From Chlamydomonas reinhardtii (Eukaryota; Chlorophyta; Chlorophyceae; Chlamydomonadales; Chlamydomonadaceae), in contig NC_057015.1 in assembly GCF_000002595.2 (NCBI RefSeq), forward strand, positions 3,234,952 to 3,298,951: a stretch of DNA of 64,000 nucleotides, in the 5' to 3' direction. A model generated the notes under the pieces. The model ran no database searches. It worked only from the letters and a program-made list of their open reading frames with translations, and was not told the origin of the DNA. The translations under genes were made by a program, and so were the position numbers. Shown piece after piece: positions 21,779-31,797 of the stretch. Position 1 is the first letter of the stretch, and each line of letters starts with the position of its first letter.

Positions 21779-24700
21779 CTACCTGCTACGGCTGCGCCGC
21801 CGGTAGCGCCCGGGCGACCTGGAGCGGGAGCGCGAGCGGCCCCTGCAGCAGGCAGTTCCAGGGGGGCCGGAGCGTGCCCTTAAGGGTTGCTATCCGGGGG
21901 AAACCAGCACGGGACAGCACGGACACCAGCCGACGTGCAGGGAACCGGTCTGCTCATGTAAACAGAGCGTAGAGCCGACATCCTAAGGTGGCGATGCCCT
22001 GTACCCTGTGCTGCGCTCATACCCTGGAGCAGCAAACTGTATGTTGGGGTCTGGGAGCACGCTGCACGCCAACCTGCCCCGTACCCTGCCCATCGCACCT
22101 ATACGGTACCCTGTGCCACGTGTTTGCCAGGAACCGGGATCGCACCAAGGAGCCGGGATCGCACCTGTGGTGGTCGTAATAATCCGCTCGGTCCCGGGGC
22201 GGTGGCGAGGGCGAGCGGCGCATGACCACTCGCTCCAGCGCTACACGCGCCTCCTTCTCCTTCTCCTCCTGTGGTAATGCGTGTCGCCGAGGCGTCACAT
22301 GCGCGGTCCGGGGAGCGTCAGATGGAGCGAAACTGCGCCAAGCACGTCACGCACGAGCCTGTGGCATGGGTATGCGCCGCACACCTACCTGTCAAGGCAG
22401 TGCGCCTACAGATGTCCCGCGCACACCCTCACCCTCACCCATACCCAACAACAACCACAACTAAGCAACACAAAGCAGCAGCTCAGGACCGAAACACAAT
22501 TCCCAAGGCTGGACTGGAGCAAATGTTGCAGGCTGCCATGCGCAAGCGCTGGCGCCTGGGTATGCTCGACACTGGGAAGCACGGCTGTTGGCTGCGGGAA
22601 ATGAAGCGGCGCCGTTGCTGTTGTGCAAGTTGCCGCCTAACGCGATGCCGTGCTCAGGCGGAACAGCGCTGCTCGCCAGGGAGTGCAAACACACACATGT
22701 GCCTGTGCTGCGCATGTCTGGGTGCAGGCACACGGATTGCTGCTGCGTCCAGCTGCAGTTGCTTCCATACCCAAACACCTGAACACCTCAGCCACGCCCG
22801 TGCCTCGCTCTCGCTGCTGCCGGTGTGCGTATACCCTCGCTGCCGCCTCAGCCGGCTTCCCGCCCCCACGGCACCGACCTGCAGTTTCTTCTGCGCAGCC
22901 TGTATGTTATCCTTTTGCGCCTGCTTGTTCAGCTGTGCAGCCATGATCCGCTTTAGCCGCTCCTGTGGTGTCTCCTTCACGCCAGCAGGTGCCCCCGCTG
23001 CTCCTCCCGGCGCCGCCGCCGAGCTGCTAGCCACCCGCCCAGCCGTCGCCGCCGAAGCCGAGGCGCCGTACGCCTGCGGTAAAGGAGATCTTTTATCGGC
23101 ATGCCCACGCATGCAAGCCTTGCCGGTTGCCAGACAGCGCAGAAGTGCTTGCGTGTATTCCATGCAGCAGTGGCTCGTCCCCTCTTGAGCTACTGTTCTC
23201 CCGCGGCCTCATACTACACACTTACCCTCGCCTGGCCCGAGCCCGACGTGCCCGCGCCGGAGCGCTGCCGCTCCCGGTTACGATCCCGCTCTGCCTCGCC
23301 TCCACCTCTCCCGCCGTAGCTGCTGCCACCACGCTCCGGCTCCCTCTCGCGCTCGTACTCCCGGCCCCGGTCGCGGTCGCGGTCACGGTCGTTGTCCCGT
23401 CCCCGATCACGGTCGCGGTCTGCATCCCGTTCCCGTTCGCGTTCGGGTTCCCGTTCGCGCTCGCGACTACGACTGCGGCTGCTGCGCTGCTCGTAGCGGC
23501 GGCGGTAGCTGTAGCCGTGGTAGTCGCGCTCCCGTTCGCGCTCGCGTTCACGCTCCTCCCGCTCCCGCTCTCGGCGGCCACCGCGCCGGCCTTCCGCGGC
23601 CGCCCTGCGCACAGTGACGTGTGCGACACAGCAAACAGCATTCAACATGCAGATCAGACATCAAAGCTGCCGACCAGCGTGTGGCCTCGGTTGCGCTCTC
23701 AGCTCGCTCCGTCCGCCATCCCCAAGCCCCTGTGGGTCCCGCTGCTCCGCACCTGAGCGCCTGCACCGAGGTGGGCGGCAAGGGGATGGGCTGCGCGCCC
23801 ATGGCCGCGGGGTCGGGGCCGCCCGGCAGTGCGTCCAGGATGGCTCCCTCGTCCTGCTCAAACACCGACCTGCGTGCGCACACAGGTAACACAGATCGAG
23901 ACGGGTGCAGCAGCCGGCCTGGTGCTTTAGCAGCCGTTGTGACCGGGTTGGGGTGCGACCGCACGCGCATATGTATGCCGCAGACGCACCGGTCGATTGC
24001 GGGCCGCCGCGCCGCCGCCTGGTGCTGAGCCGCCAGCGCCGCCAGGCCGGCGGCTCCAGATCCCCCGGCGCCGCCACTGCCGGTAGCCGCGCTGCTGAAC
24101 TCGGTGATAAACTGCGGCCGCCTGTCCGGCGACCGTGAGCGAGACCTGGACCGTGGCCGGCCGGGCGAGCGCCGTCCAGAGCTGCCAGAGCGCATGTTCA
24201 AGGCGTAGGGCAATCGGTTGCGCGGCGTCTGTGAGTACCGTTCGTTTGCGGTGTGCAGTGTCCAACCCCAGTTGCCGTTGTCGCCACCGCTGGAACAGCC
24301 GCCACAAACACCCGCGCGCGCTTACACACACACACACACACACACATACGCACACCCACACATACACACATTGTGCTATCCTAACACACAGTCGCGCTCG
24401 CACCCACCTGCGGCGGAAGGTGCCGCCCAGGTCGTCGCCCGGGTCCACCTCTACCGGCACGTCCGCATTACCGCCGCGACCGAACCTGAATGGTAGCATG
24501 TGCAGAACGGTACCAGGCAGTCGCGCCAGTCGCAACACGTGACCGCATAATGAACACACATGGCTCCCAAGCATTCCAGCCACGGCGGGCGCACCCACCT
24601 GGCCCCCGAACCCAGGTCAAAGCACCCGCATCAACCACCGCAGCCGCCCTTGCCTCAACGCTGTGCCCACAGGACACGTGCTACGCACCGGTCGTCCCGC

Positions 24701-26551
24701 CGGCTCTTGGGCGGCGGCTGCGTCCAGTCCCGCGCCACGCCCACTCGCTCCTTGGTGCGTGGGTCCAGGCCCTGGCCCTGCATGCGCTTGGCGCGCTCGC
24801 GCGTGGCCTTGCGGTTGCCGCGCCGCCTGTGCAACGTCCATTACAATGTGCACGCCAAACGGGTACGTTAGGATGGCCGGAAAGCATGTGCCGTCGCGCA
24901 ACTTGCGTGATTATGACAGCCCTGCATTGGCACGCCCATGTTATACGGTGGGAACAAGGGGGGCAAAGCCAGGGCAAGGGGGGGGGCGCACAGGCCGCGC
25001 GGGCGCGCCGCGTCGCGCCACTTGCCTGGGCGGCTTCCGCATGCGCGCCTCCTCCTCGCCCTCCTGCGCCAGCGCCTTGTGCAGGCGGAAGGAGAAGTCG
25101 TTCAGGCCAAATTGCTCTGCGGGCGGCAGCATCGGTGGCATAACTGAGTAGGCGCGTCTGAGGGCGCTGACCGCGATGCACACGCACATCTGTCGTGGCC
25201 CCACAAACCGCAGCTCCCATGGTGTAAGCAAGTGCCAGCCGCTCGGACACGGGAGCATGCCATTAGCATCCATAGCAGCACAGAACACACAGCCTACGGT
25301 ATGTGGCAGGCCGCTCTGCCGCCGCTGCCGCCCCTCACCTGCGATGTCGTCAATGCGGTCGTCCTCCAACTCCTGCCGCGCGTCCGCGTCAAGACCGTCA
25401 TCAGGCTCGCTGTCTGAGGAGCTGCTGCTGTCGCTGTCGCTGCTACTACTGCTGTCATTGCCGTCGCTGCCGGCTGCGGCTCCGGCGGCTTCGCTGCTGC
25501 CGCCGTAATTGAAGCCCACCGCGGCGAAGGAGCCCGTGCCTATTGAGAAGAAATGGTCAGGAAGGGGGCGCGTTTTGGCAATGTATGTGCGTAGCGTAGC
25601 AGTGGAAGTTTTCCACGGCCATGCAGGAGCTTGGGGTTTGAAGCTATGGACCGGCGGATGCCCTCCCTGCTGTCCATTTTGACCTTCACCCGCCCGACCC
25701 ACATGGCCGCCTGTGACCGCCTGCGCGACACCCCCGGCCGATTCTCTCACCCCACACCTCCCCAGGCAGCAGCGCCCCCAGCCGACAATCCTCTGCCGCA
25801 CCCGCAAGCGACGGTGTTGCCATTGACAGCGGCTGCGGGTTACGGTGGCCCGATGTCGCTGCCGCCTGCGCGGCGGCGGCGGCGCGGCGGGCGGCGCGGA
25901 TCTCGATGTTCTCCTGGTGCGCGAACTCGATGCCCTTGTCCTCGCTCAGCCCCTTGGCGCTCAGCCGCACGGCGTCGCGGAAGCTCTCGAAGCGCAGTGA
26001 CTGCAAGCGGCCAAGGGCGCGGCAACACGCGTGTTGTAGTCGACCGTGGCTATGAGGGAACGTATTTGGCCGCGCAGACACAGCTACTCAAAACTCGGGG
26101 TGGTGCACGCGTGCCGCGGCGCCGTACCAGCTCGAGTCTCTCCTCATTGGGCGCCTTGGGCCGGTTAAATACCGAGGGGTCCGGCTCCTTGTAGAAGTCC
26201 AGCAGTGCGCGGCCATCGAAGCGGTCAATCGTGCTGTAGTGAGGAGCGGGGACAGGGGGAGGGAAAGGTAAGCGGGGACCGACGGGGACTGTTGCGACTG
26301 GACGGCCGCTGCCTGAGACTGCCTTGCGCTTGCCTGCCATTCCAGGTGATGAGGCCGACGCCGTTCTCAAGGTTGGCATGAGACTCTGTGTTCCGAGCAA
26401 TTTTGCAGCTGCGGCCTTCCACGTAGAGGTAATTTAGAGCGTGCTCCACCGATTCGCTAAGCTCCGCGCGCCGCTCCTGTTTCCTTTTGTGGTCATCGGC
26501 TTGTCGTTCTAGTGCTTTCTTGGCTGCGCGAGCTTCCTGGTAGTAACTCAT
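21779..26551 (-). CDS. CLASRP: CLASRP/SWAP-type SR splicing regulator
   Basis: Nuclear regulator of alternative splicing; the animal relative binds CLK kinases. Thirteen exons, minus strand: 26334-26551, 26128-26233, 25802-26000, 25339-25539, 25026-25116, 24689-24826, 24408-24485, 23990-24289, 23753-23869, 23226-23604, 22879-23073, 22165-22268 and 21779-21842 (2190 nt, 729 aa). The N-terminal SWAP/DRY-EERY region is at ~40-120 (YLYVEGRSCKIA, then TIDRFDGRALLDFY). An acidic Ser/Asp stretch, a basic RKATRERAKRMQ, an RS block ending RRPQFITEFS, an Arg/Glu/Asp-dipeptide region, a TPQERLKRIMAAQLNKQ helix and a short C-terminal RS tail follow. The order matches animal CLASRP. Introns 1 and 5 use GC donors (AG|GCAAG), required by reading frame. 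The exon 8 acceptor at 24289 was chosen over a nearer AG because only it keeps phase. Confidence 0.88.
24324..24370. repeat. CA microsatellite in an intron
   Basis: A CA run of about 23 nt followed by interrupted CA-rich sequence, in intron 7 of the CLASRP-like gene (GT-rich in the sense direction). Confidence 0.9.
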
Positions 26552-27572
26552 TTCTGCAGTCTACATTGGCACACGCTGTGCCCACGCGCTGCGCCCCCAC
26601 TTGACAGGAATGCAGGCTAGTCGTACTATGCGAACATTTATGAAGGCCGACATGTCCGGAGGCGCTGGGTCGCCATCAGCTCGATCCGGGCAGGCAGCAT
26701 CACTGCCCCTCGGCTCCCTGCGGCCCCCACCACGGACCCCTGTCGCTTGACTGGCCCCTGCCACCCTGTGCTCGCTCTGCGCTACACAGATGATTCTGTG
26801 CTCGGCACGGCAACTACTTGTCTGTGGTGGTTGTCCTGTTGACGCTACAACTGAGAAGCACACCAGTTTGCCCCTTGGGAGTGCAGCAGTGCATTCCCCA
26901 CTGCCAACAAACCAGTGTGTGCACATGCTGTCGTATACCGTAGTCAATTAAGTTACAACTCAGCCCCTGGCCACTCATCTTCGCGGAAGTTTTGTCCCGA
27001 TGGGGAGGGGGGCATTGGGGGGAGGGGCACACCCTCCCCCCGCACGGGATGCAAGCATTGCACAGTAGTGCATGCACCAGCGCACAAGCACGGGCGGTGT
27101 TCCTACGCCAAGGGGAGGGGGGTTTCGGGGGCCGCTCGCCCCCCCCCCATACAAAAGGGCGCTCGCGCGCAAACGGACGGGCGGCCAAGCGCGCAGTCAA
27201 TTCAGAATGCGGGGCGAACAGGCCGCGGCCAGCACACCAGCAACATAGAGAGCTTCCAAATATATTCTGACGAAAGCCAAATCGCTAAGCTTGAGCGATC
27301 AAGGCTGTCTCAAAATGTCAGTCAAGCAGTCAGCTGTGAGCACTGTGCGCACATAATATGTTTTGCAAATAGATATTCGATCAATACATCCGATGATCTC
27401 AGCGATGCACAGTAAGTCGCGTCCGTGGGCAAGCTTGCTAGTGGTGCATTTGGCTCGCTCGCTGCGCTTCAGGGGAATCGTACGCGCGTAGAGAATACAG
27501 ATCACCTCGATCTATCCAATAAATACGATGCATCGTGCATAGGCCCCTTGGGGAGGTTGCACAATGGGGGGC
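26552..27572. other. Repeat-rich intergenic DNA
   Basis: The first ~300 bp should include the CLASRP-like promoter and 5' UTR. From ~26990 there are long G and C runs, including a small hairpin at about 27020-27045 (nine-base G-rich and C-rich arms) and a C run near 27145. From ~27240 the base composition becomes AT-richer than anywhere else in the window. No coding region recognised; probably remnants of mobile elements. Confidence 0.4.
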
Positions 27573-27983
27573 TATGGCTGTTCTGAGAACAAACTTCCGA
27601 TCGCGGGGTCGGGATGGGGGCGAAAAACAACTTGTTAATCAACTCATCAAGTTGTTATTGCGTGCGCACCCAATCCCCCCGACACCCCCGATGGATAGCG
27701 AACAACTTTGAGCAAACATAGGGCTTTTCGGAAGGGAGAACGGTGGCCAGTCCACGCTGTTTGCGTCCTCGCCCCCCTAGCTTCGCGCAGCGCGCGCTTC
27801 ACCGTTTGACCACCGTTCTCCCTTCCGAAAAGCCCTATGTTTGCTCAAAGTTGTTCGCTATCCATCGGGGGTGTCGGGGGGATTGGGTGCGCACGCAATA
27901 ACAACTTGATGAGTTGATTAACAAGTTGTTTTTCGCCCCCATCCCGACCCCGCGATCGGAAGTTTGTTCTCAGAACAGCCATA
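27573..27983. mobile_element. Perfect 174-bp inverted repeat (fold-back element or small-RNA hairpin locus)
   Basis: Left arm 27573-27746 and right arm 27810-27983 are exact reverse complements as far as I can read, separated by a 63-bp spacer. The palindrome begins TATGGCTGTTCTGAG, so a TA dinucleotide lies at each end, as expected of a Tc1/mariner-type target duplication around a ~407-bp non-autonomous fold-back element. A smaller inverted repeat (CAACTTG/CAAGTTG) is nested within each arm. There is no coding capacity. If transcribed across, it would give a long, fully paired hairpin of the kind processed to siRNAs or miRNAs in Chlamydomonas. Perfect arms imply recent origin or homogenisation. 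Confidence 0.85.
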
Positions 27984-28303
27984 ACCTGGGCTAACCGGTC
28001 CCGCGCTTCGCATCCCTTCAGCCGATCTTGGCGCTTGCAAAAAAGTAAAGGTGCTGGGCGAGCTGGCTATTCTTCAACATTGGAGTCAACGCGTTTCGTT
28101 CACCCACCCCACAAAGTGCATCTGCTTTGACCAGCGTTTTCTCATAGCAAACGCTCTCAAAAATAAATGGCGCGCCGCTGGGCTGCGCGTCAGGGTACAA
28201 ATAGTCGGTTACACTTGGTCCCAACCTTGAAAGCGGGCTGGGGCGCACGCCAGACCCCAAATACACGCCAGGAGGCACACTTTGGAACAGCATGTGTAGA
28301 TGA
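27984..28303. other. Junction between inverted repeat and LINE fragment
   Basis: No supported gene. A minus-strand open frame runs through it (from about 28410 to 28018) but has no recognisable domain and overlaps the LINE coding strand in its 5' part. It may be an older element fragment. Confidence 0.35.
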
Positions 28304-29239
28304 GTGGCTAACGAGCCGCCGGAGCTGCAGTCCGGCCCGGATGCTGCTGCCCAGTTCTCCGCGCTGCTGGCCCGTGTACCGGCGGCGTGGAGGGTGGCGG
28401 CGTCGGCCACACTGCATGCGCCTGGCGGCGCGGCCTCCGCGCCTCCTGCCCCCCGGGTATGGCTGCTGCTTGCGCAGAGCCTGGGGTGGCGGCATGGCGC
28501 GGCTGACGTGCCCTTGCTGACCCTTACGGTGAAGCAGGCAACCCAGCTTCAACTTGCGCCTGCGTACGACGCGCTCCGCGTGCGTCACTTGGCCTTCATC
28601 CAGGAGGCCTACAGCGGCGCCGCGCCGCCAGCGGAAGCGATTCATGCGCTGCGGGCGGCCCTGGCGCGGCTGTGGGCGTTGGTGTGGGAGCCGCGACACA
28701 AGGAACCGCTCTGGCGTCTGGCAGTCAATGGGTTCACGGGCTTTGGGATGCTTGCGGCGTGGGCCGCAGATGGACGCGTGGAGAAATGCCCGTGTGGGAC
28801 TCAGATGACTGCTGGCGCTAGGGTTCATCACTTCTGGGACTGTGTGGTGGCGGAGGCTCTGCGTGATGTGATGCGGGAGCATGCGAATGTGGACATCACA
28901 CGGAACCAGTTGTGGTTAGTACAGGCGCCACCAGGGCTATCGCAGGCGGTGTGGGACATCGTGTGCTTGGCTGCTGTGGCGGCCCTGGAATACGGCCGAC
29001 AGCGCCTTTACGCTTGCCGTGATGCTGCAGACCGGACTGCGGAGGTTGCTGTTGTGCGAAGGATCGGTGTGGAGGTGATTGCGGACTTCTGGTCACGGCT
29101 AGCTGCGTTTGTGAGTCTGCGTCGGCCTCCGCGCCGCTGGGACCTTGTCCCGAACCAGCACCCATTCCTAGCGTCAGATGATGTTGGAGGGGTTATCTTG
29201 GTAGGGCCAACAGCGGACTCGCCACCGGCCTCACCCTAG
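28304..29239 (+). mobile_element. 5'-truncated LINE fragment with C-terminal zinc ribbon
   Basis: An open frame of 311 codons that begins directly after a TGA, with no ATG at its start, and ends at TAG 29237-29239. It contains CPCG, 15 residues later HHFWDC, the zinc-ribbon signature at the C-terminal end of the reverse-transcriptase ORF of L1-like LINEs in green algae. The reverse transcriptase and endonuclease domains are absent, so only the 3' tail of an element was inserted or survives. The frame is otherwise intact over ~930 bp, which suggests a fairly young copy. The 3' UTR continues right for an unknown distance. Confidence 0.75.
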
Positions 29240-29813
29240 CTTGTCAGCTTAGGGACTCGCAATAAGAGGTAGTCTTATGACGCCGACCCACGGCTTAGGT
29301 GAGCAGCGCTAGCGTTTGCGGTGAGCCGGGCCTGGGGTTCCTCCCCTCTCCGGAGGCGAGGAGCATGGGGGTCATTCGGGGATCTCTCCTCGGGTGAGCG
29401 TGCGTGTCTCGTACGTTTTTGGGGCCCTGGCTAGTCCACGGCTGTCGTCCCACATGTAACCTCTATCAGCTAACGAGGCAGTGACAAGGGGTCCTGTGCT
29501 TAGCATGGCGCCTCCTGGCTGCCACTGGTCATCCTGCGCCATAGACTGACATCCCGTTGCCTGAGGGGCACAGATTTGCACACGACAAAATGTCCGCCAG
29601 GCCCCCATCTTATCCCACCTTGACTTTCGTAATGCATTCCTGCTTCGCACCATGCACTTGTAAGTGTCATTGCTGCCTACTTCATCTAACCTAAATCCAT
29701 TGTCTAGGCATTTGCGTGGCTATGTTACACATCGTAAGCGCTTCGCTATCAAGCGCATAACAATGTGTTGCCAACACGTCCACACGCATGCGCGCACACC
29801 CGGCCCACCATGC
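29240..29813. other. LINE 3' UTR and 3' UTR of the next minus-strand gene
   Basis: Probably LINE 3' UTR at first; it includes a CTCC/GGAG hairpin around 29340-29362 and a TGTAA at 29659. I cannot place the element's 3' end or a target-site duplication. The right end is the 3' UTR of the plastid membrane protein gene. Confidence 0.35.
29725..29729 (-). terminator. Poly(A) signal of the plastid membrane protein gene
   Basis: Minus-strand TGTAA about 85 nt beyond the stop codon at 29814. A short but plausible 3' UTR, perhaps because the LINE inserted just downstream. Confidence 0.45.
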
Positions 29814-31466
29814 TCATTCCCAGTACACGTCAATGGTGGGCCCCTGTCGTCGCTGCTGCACGGGGCGGGGGCCAGGGCCACCTGCCGGGCGCGGCGGGTA
29901 GGGCGCAGCACCGCCGTACCCGCCAGGGTAGGACTGCCCCGGCCCCGGCCCGTAGTACCGCCCTGCACCGCCCGGCTCCTGCGGGTGCTGCTGCTGCTGG
30001 TAGGGTCCACCGTAAGGGCCGTAGGCGCCGCCGCCGCCCACACCGCCGCCGCCACCGTACCGCGGATCCGCTTGCGGGCCAGCGGACGCAAACGGGCCTG
30101 TGCGGCGCATGGGAGCGTGTGAACCAAAGCGGAATGCTGGCGCGAATGCGAGGCAGGCCTTCCTTCCATGCGCGGCACGCAAATAGCAACCGCTTCACCC
30201 ACATCACGCCCTGACGCCGTACCGGCAACCCGCAGACCAGCACTGCCCTCGCGGCCGCACCTTCTTGCCGGTAGCTGCCGTAGCCGTAGCCCGCCCCCGT
30301 CTCCCCGCTGCCGGGCTGCGGCGGCAGGAAGGGCAACTGTACGCCAAAAACCTGGTATGCGGCGTACACCGCCAGCACCAGTGTGCCCACAGTCAACACC
30401 AGCTGCGGGGGCAGAACGCGGGCGCGGTGGGAGGGCAAGCTAAGGTGCCGGCAGAGACCCGGGGAGAGCCTGGTTACAGTGCCCACCATAGCCGCGGCGC
30501 TTTCAGACTGACACCCGGTAGCGGCGTTCCACATCCACAAGCGCCCCCGTCAGGTCGCCTCACCGACAGCACGCTCTGTAGAAGCGCCAGCCCCAGCAGC
30601 GCCAGTGCTCCCTTGACCGTGTTCTCGACCTGTCCGTTCGACAAGTCCGCAAACATAGCCGTCATTAATGGCCCCATTTGCCGTGGGCGTGTACAGGACA
30701 GCTTCAGGCAGGGCATACCCGCAGGTGACACCAAAACAGCCCCCCCCTGCCCCACGCCCGAGTAGGTTCAACCCAAGCGCCCCGCCTGTGCCCTCATCCC
30801 GCGCGCCCCGCCGCCCCCTCGCTGCCGCCGGCACCCACCGCCTTCCGCTTGACGTGTGACGGCAGCAGCGACAGCGCCGCGTCCGACAGCCGGCCCACCA
30901 GGAACGCCAGGCAGCCAGTCACGGCGTCCACCGCCGACCGGGCAATCTCTGAAATCGGGTCAGATTCCTGTGGTAGGCCGGGGCAGCCGAGTCGGGGCAG
31001 CTGAGGGCAGAGGGATCTCCAGGCCCAAGAAGCACCCGGTGCCCAGTGACCAGACAGGACCATACAGACGTGCACACCAGCTGTGGGCGGCACCACGGGT
31101 CCCATGGCCTCAGCTCGACCAGGTCAGTCTTCCCCAACGCACCTGTTGGCTGTCAAAGCTGCTCGTGCTCGCACCGGCACTTGGGCCGGCCTCACCACCA
31201 GGCCCATACGGCGGCCGCTGCTGCTGCGGGCCCAGCGGCGCAACTCGCGGGTCTGCGTACGCCCCCGGCGCCACTCCGCTCCAATCGGTCGGCACGTACC
31301 TCCCATCGCCGCCACCACTCCAGTCAGATGCAGCCTGTGCGCAGATGGCGCGGGCGGGCCGCTGTGCGCTAGTTGCCGGCTGGGGCGTCGGTGCTTGGGG
31401 CCTGCGCTGTCCCCCTAGAGGAAGCCGGGTGCAGGTCGAAGCCGGCAAGCTGCTGGTGGAGGGCAT
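29814..31466 (-). CDS. Predicted chloroplast membrane protein, unknown function
   Basis: Not recognised. Five exons, minus strand: 31143-31466, 30839-30967, 30564-30629, 30261-30402 and 29814-30097 (945 nt, 314 aa). The first ~45 residues (from MPSTSSLPASTCTRLPLGGQ) are Ser/Thr/Arg-rich without acids and end RAICAQAA, a typical algal chloroplast transit peptide. A Gly/Pro/Tyr-rich linker, an amphipathic segment (SEIARSAVDAVTGCLAFLVG) and two hydrophobic stretches encoded by exons 3 and 4 (VKGALALLGLALLQSVLS, then LVLTVGTLVLAVYAAYQVFG) follow. The C-terminal third is Gly/Pro/Tyr/Gln-rich and ends GPTIDVYWE. The short acidic-aromatic C-terminus after a flexible tail may be a docking motif. An in-frame Met also exists 11 codons upstream. 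Head-to-head with RPS17. Confidence 0.75.
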
Positions 31467-31797
31467 GGCGGTGCACTGGCAGCTCCTATGTGCTAGCATA
31501 GTACTGGAACTGCAGGCAGGGGGCCGCGTTGCGAAGCGCCAACCCGCAGCGGGGCAATGCATTTTTCCTGTCCTGGCTGTGCACACGCAAAGCCACGCTC
31601 GCCTCTCTGCCACCACGATAGGTACGTAGGCTTGAAGGTAATTGACGCTGTGGAGAGGCCTTTCTGTAGAGGCGCTTTGGCTCCCATCCCGAGTTGGCGC
31701 CCCATCGCTGCCACCGGACTCTATTGCCCGCTGGGCGCCCGATTTCTTCCTCTTCCTTTCTTGCCGCTAACGTGAGGTCAGCGACACTCATCTCAAA
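31467..31797. promoter_or_regulatory. Shared upstream region with RPS17
   Basis: 331 bp between divergent start codons of the plastid membrane protein and RPS17. A minus-strand open frame runs through it but has no good splice donor into the gene. No named promoter motif recognised. Confidence 0.4.

Noticed and set aside
24600-24662. Additional exon in the CLASRP-like gene
   Set aside because: It has splice-like ends but leaves phase 1, incompatible with the next exon, whereas skipping it keeps the frame.
28018-28410. Minus-strand 130-codon ORF
   Set aside because: No recognisable domain and overlaps the LINE coding strand at its 5' end; possibly an old fragment but not supportable.
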